A stretch of DNA of 64,000 nt. Source: an uncultured Erysipelotrichaceae bacterium. GTDB taxonomy: Bacteria > Bacillota_I > Bacilli_A > Erysipelotrichales > Coprobacillaceae. The position numbers and the translations under genes are program-made. Location: assembly GCA_900538465.1 (NCBI GenBank), contig UPXV01000005.1:1-64000 (forward strand), given 5' to 3'. Shown piece after piece: positions 28,320 to 35,831 of the stretch (position 1 is its first letter; the number at the start of each line of letters is the position of its first letter). Under the pieces are notes generated by a model that was not told the origin of the DNA, ran no database searches, and saw only the letters and a list, made by a program, of their open reading frames with translations.

Positions 28320-28607
28320 ATGAAAAATGGAAAAATTGTAGATATAGTAACTTTTATCTTGGCTATAGTTATTATTTTTTCTGGAAGTTATATTTCGTTC
28401 CCTAATGAAATAATTGGTATTGTTTATAATATTTTAGCAATTGTTTTTGCTATCTCATTATTTCTTTATGGTGAAAAGAAAAACCCTTTAAAATATCATA
28501 ACATTATAGATACTAGAAAAAAAATATTCTATATAAGCGTTATTTCAGGAGTACTTGTCAGTTTATTATTAATTATTAATTTTTTTCTGGATTTATTTAA
28601 GAATTAG
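28320..28607 (+). CDS. small membrane protein, candidate immunity protein 1
   Basis: 95 residues with three hydrophobic segments (about 8-26, 30-47 and 65-90) separated by short charged loops (YGEKKNPLKYHN). Starts 13 bases after precursor 1. Size, topology and location are those of class II bacteriocin immunity proteins, but no family is recognised. Confidence 0.65.
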   Translation: MKNGKIVDIVTFILAIVIIFSGSYISFPNEIIGIVYNILAIVFAISLFLYGEKKNPLKYHNIIDTRKKIFYISVISGVLVSLLLIINFFLDLFKN

Positions 28608-28737
28608 TAATTATAAATGTAGTAAATACTGATGTAAAAAAACAGTATATATTTTCTTATTTCTTCCAATGTAGTGTTCAACGTGAAATGAGAATGGACA
28701 TGGACTTGAATTAAAATCCAGTTGATTTTTAGGGATT

Positions 28738-28763
28738 AAGGTTCACATAAAGTGAGCCTTTTC
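28738..28763 (+). terminator. terminator after the first bacteriocin/immunity pair
   Basis: AAGGTTCAC / GTGAGCCTT (one T-G pair) with an ATAAA loop, followed by a T-rich stretch. It ends the exporter-bacteriocin 1 transcript. The rest of the 28608-28924 gap shows no gene. Confidence 0.82.
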
Positions 28764-28839
28764 TTATTCAATAGGAATCTCTATTCGTTTGAGTGAAATA
28801 TGCAATGAGTAATTAACTTCTTGATGCAATGTATCGTGA

Positions 28840-28870
28840 AAAGAAAAAAACGATAAGTTCATATCGTTTA
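28840..28870 (-). terminator. terminator of the minus-strand zinc-ribbon gene
   Basis: Read on the minus strand, AAACGATA and TATCGTTT form an 8-bp stem with a six-base loop and a T7 tail, 55 bases past the stop at 28925. Confidence 0.78.
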
Positions 28871-28924
28871 AATTAAGGTACACAAAAAAGTGTCAAAATC
28901 TTAAATTTTTTTGACAGTGTACAA

Positions 28925-29194
28925 TTATTTTACTTGGTACATGTTTCCTCGACCACATTCCATGCAGATACATGATAGTTCATCCTCACCATCAGCTTCT
29001 GCCATTTCTCCAAGTATTTCTGCATCGAGTTCCATTTCACATCCACATCTTTCACATTTCATCAAAACAGTTGGGGCGGGTCCAAAAATAAGTTCATCAT
29101 CAAGAAGCATTGCATCAACTTCTTCTAGCGTTAACGGTTCGAATTTTGAGATATTTTGATTCATAGATGCATTTTTGTTTGAGTGTGATGTCAT
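28925..29194 (-). CDS. small acidic zinc-ribbon protein, divergent in the island
   Basis: 89 residues, the only well-supported minus-strand gene in the island, with a good GGAGGAATAAAAA ribosome site. It has a flexible N-terminus, then KFEPLTLEEVDAMLLDDELI, then a C-terminal ribbon with CERCGC and CICMECGRG, enough for one zinc site. Very acidic centre (EILGEMAEADGEDEL). I do not recognise it. It may be a regulator or cargo of the insertion that separates precursors 1 and 2; the transposase remnant beside it has the same orientation. Confidence 0.7.
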   Translation of the reverse strand: MTSHSNKNASMNQNISKFEPLTLEEVDAMLLDDELIFGPAPTVLMKCERCGCEMELDAEILGEMAEADGEDELSCICMECGRGNMYQVK

Positions 29195-29336
29195 TTTTTA
29201 TTCCTCCTTCAAAGGGATTGTATGTTTCAGCATGAATCATGAAACCTCCACACTTGCATTTGAGTGGCTCCCTATGAAAAGATTGTATCATAAAATAATG
29301 GTAATGTGTTTTCTGGATTTTTCTTTTTATTATAGC

Positions 29337-29450
29337 TTACCTTTCTTTTTTATAAACGGCTTCTTTTCTCTGTCTGTGTGCAAGAAGTTCAGCCATTCTA
29401 TTGTAGTGTTTTACTGACCTGTTTGAATAGAAGCCATAGTATCTTGTCAT
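29337..29450 (-). pseudogene. C-terminal remnant of an IS91/IS801-type transposase
   Basis: Minus-strand translation starts MTRYYGFYSNRSVK and runs 37 residues to a stop. RYYGxYSNxSRG-like sequence marks the C-terminus of Y2 (IS91-family) transposases; the rest of the gene is missing. It ends 13 bp from the left boundary of repeat copy 2 (29463), suggesting that rolling-circle transposition captured the leader cassette. The match is from memory and short. Confidence 0.5.
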
Positions 29451-29462
29451 CTTGAAATTTTC

Positions 29463-29658
29463 AAAAGAAACATATTTAGATTGGCTGTTAGAATTATTGA
29501 GTTTTAGAAATTAATGTGGTATAAAGTAGAGTATACACCAACTCTATTTTATATAAAAATTGGTAAAGAAAAGGAGGAAAAATTATGGAAATGACAATGA
29601 ATTTACCAAGAAATTATGTAGAAATTGAAGAAGAGGAGATGATGTATTTAGATGGTGG
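29463..29658 (+). repeat. 196-bp exact repeat, copy 2
   Basis: Identical to 27807-28002. The HlyD codons here are non-functional debris (16 codons and the stop), proving the direction: copy 1 is the donor, copy 2 the insertion. Ends at the Gly-Gly codons of precursor 2. Confidence 0.97.
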
Positions 29659-29953
29659 ATTCCAAGTATATAATTGGATTGTATCGTTAACTGTTAATAC
29701 GATTTTTAATGCTTTTACGGGTGGTGGAACTGTGTCTTTCTTACGAAAGGTAATGAGTTCAAATGGAATTAAACAAAACATCATTAAAGCGGCTAAAAAG
29801 TGGCTTTCAAGACAAGCAGCAAATAGACTTGCTGGAATTCTTTTAGGCGCTATTCATGGATTCTTAACATGGAGTGTAGGTGGGTTCTTTGCTACTATGT
29901 GGGATAGAAATGATAAAAATCCGAATAATGGTTGTTGTGGTGCTCTATGGTAA
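29585..29953 (+). CDS. double-glycine bacteriocin precursor 2
   Basis: 122 residues. The leader is identical to precursor 1 through Gly-Gly; the 97-residue core is unrelated, starting FQVYNWIVSLTV. The core has a GGG motif, a basic amphipathic middle (IIKAAKKWLSRQAANR), a hydrophobic Gly-rich segment (LAGILLGAIHGFLTWSVGGFF) and ends NNGCCGALW. No LytTR operator lies close upstream, so its promoter is unclear. The stop overlaps the next small membrane gene by 7 bases. Confidence 0.85.
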   Translation: MEMTMNLPRNYVEIEEEEMMYLDGGFQVYNWIVSLTVNTIFNAFTGGGTVSFLRKVMSSNGIKQNIIKAAKKWLSRQAANRLAGILLGAIHGFLTWSVGGFFATMWDRNDKNPNNGCCGALW

Positions 29954-30126
29954 TTCAAAAAAAAGAATTGTTTATTATACTAGTCTTAGTAGTTTTAGAG
30001 TTGATTAGTGTTCTATTATGTTATATGTTTTTTGATAAAGTTGATATTATATATAAGATTTTATTGATAGGGTTTAACCTTTTGTGGCTACTGGTTCTAT
30101 TTATATACATAAAATATATAAGTTAA
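29947..30126 (+). CDS. small membrane protein, candidate immunity protein 2
   Basis: 59 residues with two hydrophobic segments (about 7-27 and 35-56) and a basic KYIS end. Start is taken at the ATG overlapping the precursor 2 stop, as no ribosome site is visible and translational coupling is likely. Immunity role inferred from position and topology. Confidence 0.6.
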   Translation: MVIQKKELFIILVLVVLELISVLLCYMFFDKVDIIYKILLIGFNLLWLLVLFIYIKYIS

Positions 30127-30127
30127 G

Positions 30128-30262
30128 TTTATTATTGACAACAAGAACAACCTGAAGAGAATCAAAAGAGAAATGTTTAAGATGGATAGTTCTAATGCTC
30201 TTGGATTCATGATGATCAATGTTGCTGCAATGAGGACATGATAAATAAAGTGGAGATTCTAT
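30128..30262 (-). pseudogene. possible transposase zinc-finger remnant
   Basis: On the minus strand an open stretch reads YLSCPHCSNIDHHESKS followed by IRTIHLKHFSFDS, with no start or remaining gene. A CPHC ribbon followed by a basic Ile/His-rich segment resembles the N-terminus of ISL3-type transposases. Weak; could be any zinc-ribbon fragment. Confidence 0.3.
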
Positions 30263-30462
30263 CATCAACAAAATCTTTTTTTGACAAAGGAATAAGAATT
30301 AACAAAAGGGAAAGGAATAAAATCATGAAAAGAATCACTAAGCTATAGAAATTCAAAGATATCTTTGATAAAATCGATATTGGTCATAATCAATAATTTC
30401 ATTTTTGTTTGAACTTTGTACTTAAATTGCAAAGGAGAGTTATAGTACCTTTATGACTATAA

Positions 30463-30543
30463 ATGGGTTATAAAATTGGTGTTTTTGGATTAATTGTTTG
30501 TCTAGTAATGATTGCAGTTATATATTATTTATTATTGCTTTAA
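30463..30543 (+). CDS. 26-residue single-span hydrophobic peptide (doubtful)
   Basis: Reads MGYKIGVFGLIVCLVMIAVI and ends YYLLLL. One clean membrane span. The nearest AAAGGAG (30431-30437) is too far for a normal start, so it may be untranslated or a truncated membrane gene. The remaining 30127-30650 stretch holds no supported gene. Confidence 0.3.
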   Translation: MGYKIGVFGLIVCLVMIAVIYYLLLL

Positions 30544-30650
30544 TTGATAATTAAAGTATAAAAGAGTACTAATTGAGGTTTTATGAAATAATATTATTGG
30601 ATTTGTAAGGAAAGATGGATTATAAAAGATCATCTTTCTTTTTGCAACTA

Positions 30651-30717
30651 TCAAATATGAAAAAATAACGTTGAATATGACAAATAAATTATTAAAAAAG
30701 AAATCTTTCTGTATTGT
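30651..30717 (+). promoter_or_regulatory. second LytTR-type operator and promoter, before precursor 3
   Basis: AAATATGA (30653) and AATATGACAAATAAA (from 30674) repeat the operator seen at 23774, including the intervening AAATAACGTT. The two AATATGA cores are 20 bp apart, and the -10-like TATTGT (30712-30717) begins 39 bp after the second half-site start (30673), the same as at the exporter promoter. Conservation of site and spacing in otherwise different sequence marks this as functional. Confidence 0.8.
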
Positions 30718-30743
30718 AAATATTGGTAAAGATGAGGAAAATT

Positions 30744-31076
30744 ATGGAAATGACAATGAATTTACCAAGAAATTATGTAGAAATTGAAGAAGAGATGATG
30801 AATTTAGATGGTGGTGGCATGATGACTTTATATAAAAATATCAAGGGATTGTGGGGAAGAAGTCAAGGTTTTAGAATGTCATGTAAAGCAGTAGGAATTA
30901 CTTTAGGAACTATTGGGACAATTGCTAAAATGTCTTACGTAAATGCTGTTTGTAAATTTGGGTATGTTGTCACAAGAACAGTTTTAACAATTGGAGGCTT
31001 TTGGCTGGCAGGAATAGCTTTGGCTGGGACAGCAGCTTTTATGATTTATTTATGTAATAAGAGAACTTTTTATTAA
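30744..31076 (+). CDS. double-glycine bacteriocin precursor 3
   Basis: 110 residues from the ATG at 30744 behind GATGAGG; the frame opens earlier but without a ribosome site. The leader differs from copies 1 and 2 by one missing Glu and Tyr-to-Asn (ending MMNLDGG). The core begins GMMTLYKNIKGLWGR and contains repeated Gly/Ala-rich hydrophobic segments (VGITLGTIGTIAK, TIGGFWLAGIALAGTAAF) and three Cys. It is the only precursor with its own LytTR operator. Confidence 0.85.
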   Translation: MEMTMNLPRNYVEIEEEMMNLDGGGMMTLYKNIKGLWGRSQGFRMSCKAVGITLGTIGTIAKMSYVNAVCKFGYVVTRTVLTIGGFWLAGIALAGTAAFMIYLCNKRTFY

Positions 31077-31101
31077 GAAATAAAACATAATATCACATAA
31101 A

Positions 31102-31136
31102 TCTAAATAGCAGTCAATAATTCACTGCTATTTAGA
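31102..31136 (+). terminator. 13-bp perfect hairpin after precursor 3
   Basis: TCTAAATAGCAGT pairs ACTGCTATTTAGA around a nine-base loop. There is no T-run, so it may stabilise the precursor mRNA or act as a weak terminator before the next gene. Confidence 0.6.
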
Positions 31137-31180
31137 ATTATTTATATAAAATTTAACAAAGGAAGATATTTGGTTAGATA

Positions 31181-32170
31181 ATGATGAAAAATTACATTTT
31201 TTATTTAGGTATGCTTATTTTAACAACTATTATTTCATTCTTAATATATATTTATATAATTACTTTAAAAGAATTTGTAAACCATGTTTTTGTGTATTTT
31301 GTTTTTTATGTTATAGTATCAATAATTTCTGTACTGAGTATTCATTACTTAAAAACTATTATTTTCATGTTAATATGCAAATTAAAAAAACAAAAATATT
31401 CAGTTATTTGTTTATATCCATTTGTTTGGATAAATGGAAAATTGATTATATTATTTGGTCCATCAAATTATGTTTTCTATAAGAATTTATGTGATTTGAG
31501 TGATGTCGATTTAGAGAATTTTAATAGGAAATATTATCAAATAAAATGTATAAATAACAAAGGAAATGTTTATATAGTATTATTATCTTTGATTTTATTT
31601 GTAGTAGGATTATACTGGAAATTATATTTACTACTAGCTCCGTTATTTTCATGCGTTTTATATAAAGTTACAATTGATTTTCTCAATAGTTTTAAAGATA
31701 TTGATAATATATATTTTTTTGATGAACTTCTTTTTGCGAATATAAGTAACACTGAATTAATAAATTGGCATATTAATTATCTAGAAAAAAATATCATGTA
31801 TATAATTAATAAGCCAAATGAAATATTGAATTGTTTAAAATTAATGATAACTATTAATAAATATAATCTAAAGGATGACTTATGCAAATTAGATGATATA
31901 ATAGAATTAATAGTTTTGAGATACGGTAAAATAATAAGAATAGAATGTATGGATTTGATATTTGATTATATAGATTTAAGAATTTGTTTAAACAAAGAAT
32001 GCAATAAGTCAAAATTATTTTTATTATTGGACTTGTTTTGCAAAGAGAAAAATTGGGATTTTCAAATTATTGATTTATATAGTGAAAGAATTAATGAACT
32101 AAAGAAATATTTAAATAATACAGCTGCTATAGAAATGAGAAGAAAAATCTATAAAAATATTATCAAATAA
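31181..32170 (+). CDS. membrane protein of the island, degenerate M50-like
   Basis: 329 residues. Two membrane spans near the N-terminus, a loop LYPFVWINGKLIILFGP, further spans (about 125-160), then a long soluble helical tail. It aligns without gaps over about 48 residues with the broken gene at 34359, and both resemble M50/site-2 protease homologues around the metal site. The HExxH that should precede the loop is replaced (LKTII here), so no peptidase activity is expected. May serve in immunity or processing. No clear ribosome site beyond GGAAGATA. Confidence 0.5.
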   Translation: MMKNYIFYLGMLILTTIISFLIYIYIITLKEFVNHVFVYFVFYVIVSIISVLSIHYLKTIIFMLICKLKKQKYSVICLYPFVWINGKLIILFGPSNYVFYKNLCDLSDVDLENFNRKYYQIKCINNKGNVYIVLLSLILFVVGLYWKLYLLLAPLFSCVLYKVTIDFLNSFKDIDNIYFFDELLFANISNTELINWHINYLEKNIMYIINKPNEILNCLKLMITINKYNLKDDLCKLDDIIELIVLRYGKIIRIECMDLIFDYIDLRICLNKECNKSKLFLLLDLFCKEKNWDFQIIDLYSERINELKKYLNNTAAIEMRRKIYKNIIK

Positions 32171-32194
32171 ATGGGCAGGAGAAAAGAGGATATA

Positions 32195-32422
32195 ATGAGA
32201 AAAAACAGATTAATTAATGTATTAGTTATTACAGATGTTTTATCCATATTGAGTGTTATTGCTATTTTTATTAATTCTGAGTTATGTACAGGAACCATTT
32301 GGTTAGGAATTGTAATATTCTTAATCTGTTACATAATGGGAATGACATTTTATTTGTGTATAAGTGATTCTACAATAAGGAAATGGATTATATATATTAT
32401 TGATTTAATAACTTGGTTATAG
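32195..32422 (+). CDS. small membrane protein, candidate immunity protein 3
   Basis: 75 residues with two strong hydrophobic segments (about 8-27 and 32-55) and a third weak one. The start follows AAGAGGA at 32195, 24 bases after the upstream stop; an ATG at 32171 has no ribosome site. Likely cotranscribed with the M50-like gene. Confidence 0.6.
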   Translation: MRKNRLINVLVITDVLSILSVIAIFINSELCTGTIWLGIVIFLICYIMGMTFYLCISDSTIRKWIIYIIDLITWL

Positions 32423-32485
32423 TGAATAGCAATTTTTGATCCTTAGATAAACTAGAAGTTTATATTTATTTGAAGGTATTATTAT

Positions 32486-32701
32486 ATGGTCAAGAAAAAG
32501 AGTAAAAAGTTATAGAAATAACAATGAATTTACCAAGAAACCATGTACAAATTGAAGAAGGGTATATGTTGTATTTAGATGGGGGCATATTTGAGTAAAA
32601 GCTCATGTTTACAAATAATAGCTAAAAATGGAATGACTCCTGGATCATTTATTGCCCTAGCAATTGGAACTGTAATTGCAAAAAATTATTTAAGGTGGTA
32701 A
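32486..32701 (+). pseudogene. decayed double-glycine precursor 4
   Basis: The upstream spacer and leader are recognisable, but the start is ATA (32512) instead of ATG. The frame stops five codons after Gly-Gly (32596). A G5 run at 32581-32585 shifts it away from a core-like reading (AYLSKSSCLQIIAKNG..., 32585-32701) rich in Ile, Ala and Gly. A further frame change would add GGKSQCVLGWLVDTLKG. An internal ATG at 32524 has no ribosome site. Confidence 0.75.
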
Positions 32702-32749
32702 AAGCCAGTGTGTTTTAGGATGGCTTGTAGATACTTTGAAAGGAGTTCT

Positions 32750-32866
32750 ATGAGAACTATGGGAAAAATTGCATATGTGATTGGTTATGGAGCTATAAGA
32801 AGAGGCTGTTATGTTAGTTTAAATCCTTATCCGTGGGAATGTTTTGTGACTACCAAAGTTCGATAA
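32750..32866 (+). CDS. 38-residue peptide gene in bacteriocin debris
   Basis: Starts four bases after AGGAG and reads MRTMGKIAYVIGYGAIRRGC then YVSLNPYPWECFVTTKVR. Contains two Cys and no leader. It could be the tail of the decayed precursor 4 in another frame or a real short peptide. No family recognised. Confidence 0.4.
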   Translation: MRTMGKIAYVIGYGAIRRGCYVSLNPYPWECFVTTKVR

Positions 32867-32953
32867 TCATTTATTTGTCATTTGGTTTCTATATTATAAG
32901 AATCTAGATGACCTTTCCATATATTGATCTAATAATGATAAGGAGGGTGTTTA

Positions 32954-33745
32954 ATGATTTTGAATAAAAAAAATGTATATTCTTTAACGAGCCTATGTTT
33001 ATTTACTTATATATTTTCTATAAGTTGTATATTATTTTTAATTGTAGGACATGAAAATCAGAATATATATCAAATTATCATGTCATGGTTACCATTTATT
33101 TCTTCTTTGGGATATAATATTATTATTGCTTCATTTTCATTTGATATGTATAAGATTAAAATAAAAAATATTATACTAATAGAAACTATTATTCAAATAA
33201 TTTTGTTAATAAGTATAATTTTTATAAACGAAATTATATCTAATGTAGGAAATACATTAACAAAATCAATATTTTTTATATGCTTTTTTGTGCTTATTAC
33301 TGTTCATATAGTTTTAGTAAAACAGTTAAATAATATTAATGAGTTTGAAATAATAAAAGTTCAGAATTTTATTTTAAATTATCAAAATTCTTTTTTTGAA
33401 GATAGTGATGTTGAAAAAAATATACATTTTTCATCAATCGTTAATATATTAATGATTATTTTTCTTAATGTTCATAATGAGTTAGTCTATTATTTAATAA
33501 TAATTCGCTTTGTTTCGTCCTTGATTTTTTTTCTTAAGTTTAAAAAATTTCAATTTGAAAGATGTATATATCGGTATTTTATTTATTTATTCTTTTTAGA
33601 AATTACATTTTTTATTGGAATATTTTTATCTTTGAATTATGGTTGTTATGAGTTATCTTTTATTCTCATTGTATTTTCTTGTTTTAAAACTCATTTATTA
33701 AAAGAAAAAATCATGGTTAATGAATATAAAAAGCAGAAACTCTAA
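32954..33745 (+). CDS. multi-pass membrane protein of unknown function
   Basis: 263 residues, AGGAGGG ribosome site 7 bases before ATG. About seven membrane segments, few charges except a central loop (residues about 125-155, NNINEFEIIKVQNFILNYQ). Very rich in Ile, Phe and Leu and unusually AT-rich. No family is recognised. In a bacteriocin island the likely roles are immunity or an ABC-2-like export component, but no companion ATPase is present. Confidence 0.6.
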   Translation: MILNKKNVYSLTSLCLFTYIFSISCILFLIVGHENQNIYQIIMSWLPFISSLGYNIIIASFSFDMYKIKIKNIILIETIIQIILLISIIFINEIISNVGNTLTKSIFFICFFVLITVHIVLVKQLNNINEFEIIKVQNFILNYQNSFFEDSDVEKNIHFSSIVNILMIIFLNVHNELVYYLIIIRFVSSLIFFLKFKKFQFERCIYRYFIYLFFLEITFFIGIFLSLNYGCYELSFILIVFSCFKTHLLKEKIMVNEYKKQKL

Positions 33746-34113
33746 TAGAGAGGATAAGAGTTATCAAATAAGAGAATAAACTTCAACATCAATGGGTATG
33801 TATAAGCTTCGAAGGTAGAAATGAGACAGGTCTAGTTATCTACGATACGCCTTTTCTAATATGAGCAGTATAAAGATGTGATGCAGACAGAAATATACAG
33901 AAACTTATGATCCACGTTTTAATATTATAGAACTTATTTGACAGACCATTAGCCTAAGGTACCCAATCCACGAATAACGGAGTGGTTAACTGTCGATAGA
34001 TTTTGTTTGCTCGGGGCTTTTATATACCATTGATGACAATTTAATAAAAAATTTATTATGAATTGAAGTTTATGTTTGACAAAGGTCACTTCATAACAGG
34101 AGGATGTTTTTTA
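33746..34113. other. decayed, GC-elevated intergenic stretch
   Basis: 368 bases without an intact frame. GC content is visibly higher than the flanks, especially 33950-34020, which includes CCTAAGG and CTCGGGG. Short open stretches on both strands look like remnants of a mobile element gene but none is identifiable. The final part holds the AGGAGG of the next gene. Confidence 0.5.
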
Positions 34114-34338
34114 ATGAAAACATTTAAATATTTGAAATTTATATTAGCTAGTTTAGATTTGTTTTTTGCATTATATATTGTATATTATATAAATTTTCCA
34201 AAAGAGGAAGAAGTATATACATATATTTTCTTGTTTTTCTGTTTATATGTATTAGTTACTAGTGTTTTTCTATGTATATTTAGTAAGAAAATAAGAACTA
34301 TTATAGGAAAAATATTAGAAATATTATGGATTTCTTAA
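34114..34338 (+). CDS. small membrane protein, candidate immunity protein 4
   Basis: 74 residues with two hydrophobic segments (about 7-27 and 37-57), similar in plan to the small protein at 32195, and also adjacent to an M50-like gene (order reversed). ATG nine bases after AGGAGG. Overlaps in sequence with an alternative start of the next frame. Confidence 0.6.
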   Translation: MKTFKYLKFILASLDLFFALYIVYYINFPKEEEVYTYIFLFFCLYVLVTSVFLCIFSKKIRTIIGKILEILWIS

Positions 34339-34358
34339 TAGGAAAGGTAAAAAAAATA

Positions 34359-35396
34359 ATGAAACAACAAAACTCCAGAAAATATTATTTTCTTTTTTTA
34401 ATATCAATGGGACTTAGTTTGATTTTTATCATGAATAAAATAACATTAGATATTTTTTATAGTAAATTAGTATATTTTATGATTGGATTTTTTATGACAT
34501 ATATAATAAGCTTTCCATTAATAAATTATATTTATAATTTATTGTATATTATTATGGGGAAGATTGTAGGTTTAAAGATTAAAATGATATATGTATTTCC
34601 TTTTATTTATGAAAATAAAAAAATCCATATTACATTTAGTTTATTTCATATATACTATTTGGAAAGTGTTTTTGATTTTAGCAATGTTAATAATCTTTTA
34701 ATGTATGATTTTATAAAGAAAAAAATTATTCAAAAAAATTTTCTTTGTTTATTTTATTGATTTTCTCTTTTGTGATAACGTATAAATCTCATTTGAGTAA
34801 TATCATTTATTTAGAACCTTTTGTCTTAATTTATATTGCATGGTATTTTAGTTATAAACATATTCAATGTTTAAATAAAAATGATTATAATAAAAATCTT
34901 TGTTTTCAAGAACTCATCTTTTCTAAATATATTGATTCAGAAATTTTACAGCAACATTATCAATATCTCATTATGAGATTTAGTGATATCGTACACCAAC
35001 CTGTAATTTCTATAGATTTATTGTATTTTGTATTAATATGTTTTCGTCATTATAATGAGACAACTGAAATAATGTTACAAGAAATAGATAGAAGAATAAC
35101 AGAATTATTATCAGATGATCCAATCAATATTTGTATTCAGTCACGTTCAAATATTTTTGATTATATTTTAATTCGGGCTTTTTTATTACAAAATTACAAT
35201 CACTATATTAATTTTAAAAACTTACAACTTTATATTATGGCAGATTGGGGGGATAGATATTCCTTCAAATTATATAGATAAATATTCTAAAATTATTTCT
35301 TTAAATGAAGCAAATAAAACGATAAAAGAAGAAGTGAGAGGGTGCTATCAGTTTTTTTTAGCCTGTAAAGTGGATATAAACAATGGAAAAAAATAA
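34359..35396 (+). pseudogene. frameshifted paralogue of the 31181 membrane protein
   Basis: Three successive frames reconstruct one protein: 34359-34760, then from about 34735 to 35281, then about 35245-35396. The first break lies at an A7 run (34732-34738), the second at a G6 run (35247-35252); the two shifts compensate (frame 0 to 2 to 0). VFPFIYENKKIHITFSLFHI matches LYPFVWINGKLIILFGPSNY of the intact paralogue, and CFQELIFSKYIDSEIL matches FFDELLFANISNTELI. Expected active-site HExxH is replaced by YNLLY. Confidence 0.7.
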
Positions 35397-35831
35397 CTAC
35401 ATAAACTATTCGAATTATTTTCACTTCATATACTACAGTATTCTATATAATGGCAGATTATTTGAACTTGTTTATCAACGTAAATTGAAAAGATGTATCG
35501 GTTATTGACACATCACTATCCTCTCATTATTTCTTTGAATACAGTTTTTTATCTCTTATGTAATCTTTCAGCTTGAATTTTTATTTCCATATATTGTGAG
35601 GGCTATCGGATATCATTAAGTTACCATATTCAAATAGAAAAATAGAACTGAATAAGATAAATGCATTATCGTTAGTTTTTCTTTGTTATTGGATATATAT
35701 AATTAGGTATAAATGGGGATATAATTATGTGATTTATATTGATTCTTTATGATTATTATATTAATATCTTTGTGATATGAGTTTGAGTTAAAGTCAGCTA
35801 GATTAATGAATAGAATTGTAGATTTCTAAGC
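35397..35831. other. non-coding or decayed stretch
   Basis: No frame with a start and ribosome site. One partial open stretch (about 35595-35750) reads like a membrane protein fragment (NALSLVFLCYWIYIIRY). Probably the remains of another immunity gene. Confidence 0.45.

Noticed and set aside
29220..29291. Minus-strand frame with a CKCGG motif just upstream of the zinc-ribbon gene
   Set aside because: No ribosome site and it overlaps the downstream gene out of frame; possibly older debris, not supported as a gene.
28911..29417. Plus-strand frames opposite the zinc-ribbon gene and transposase tail
   Set aside because: Ser-rich antisense shadow of a gene with its own ribosome site; no ribosome site on the plus strand.
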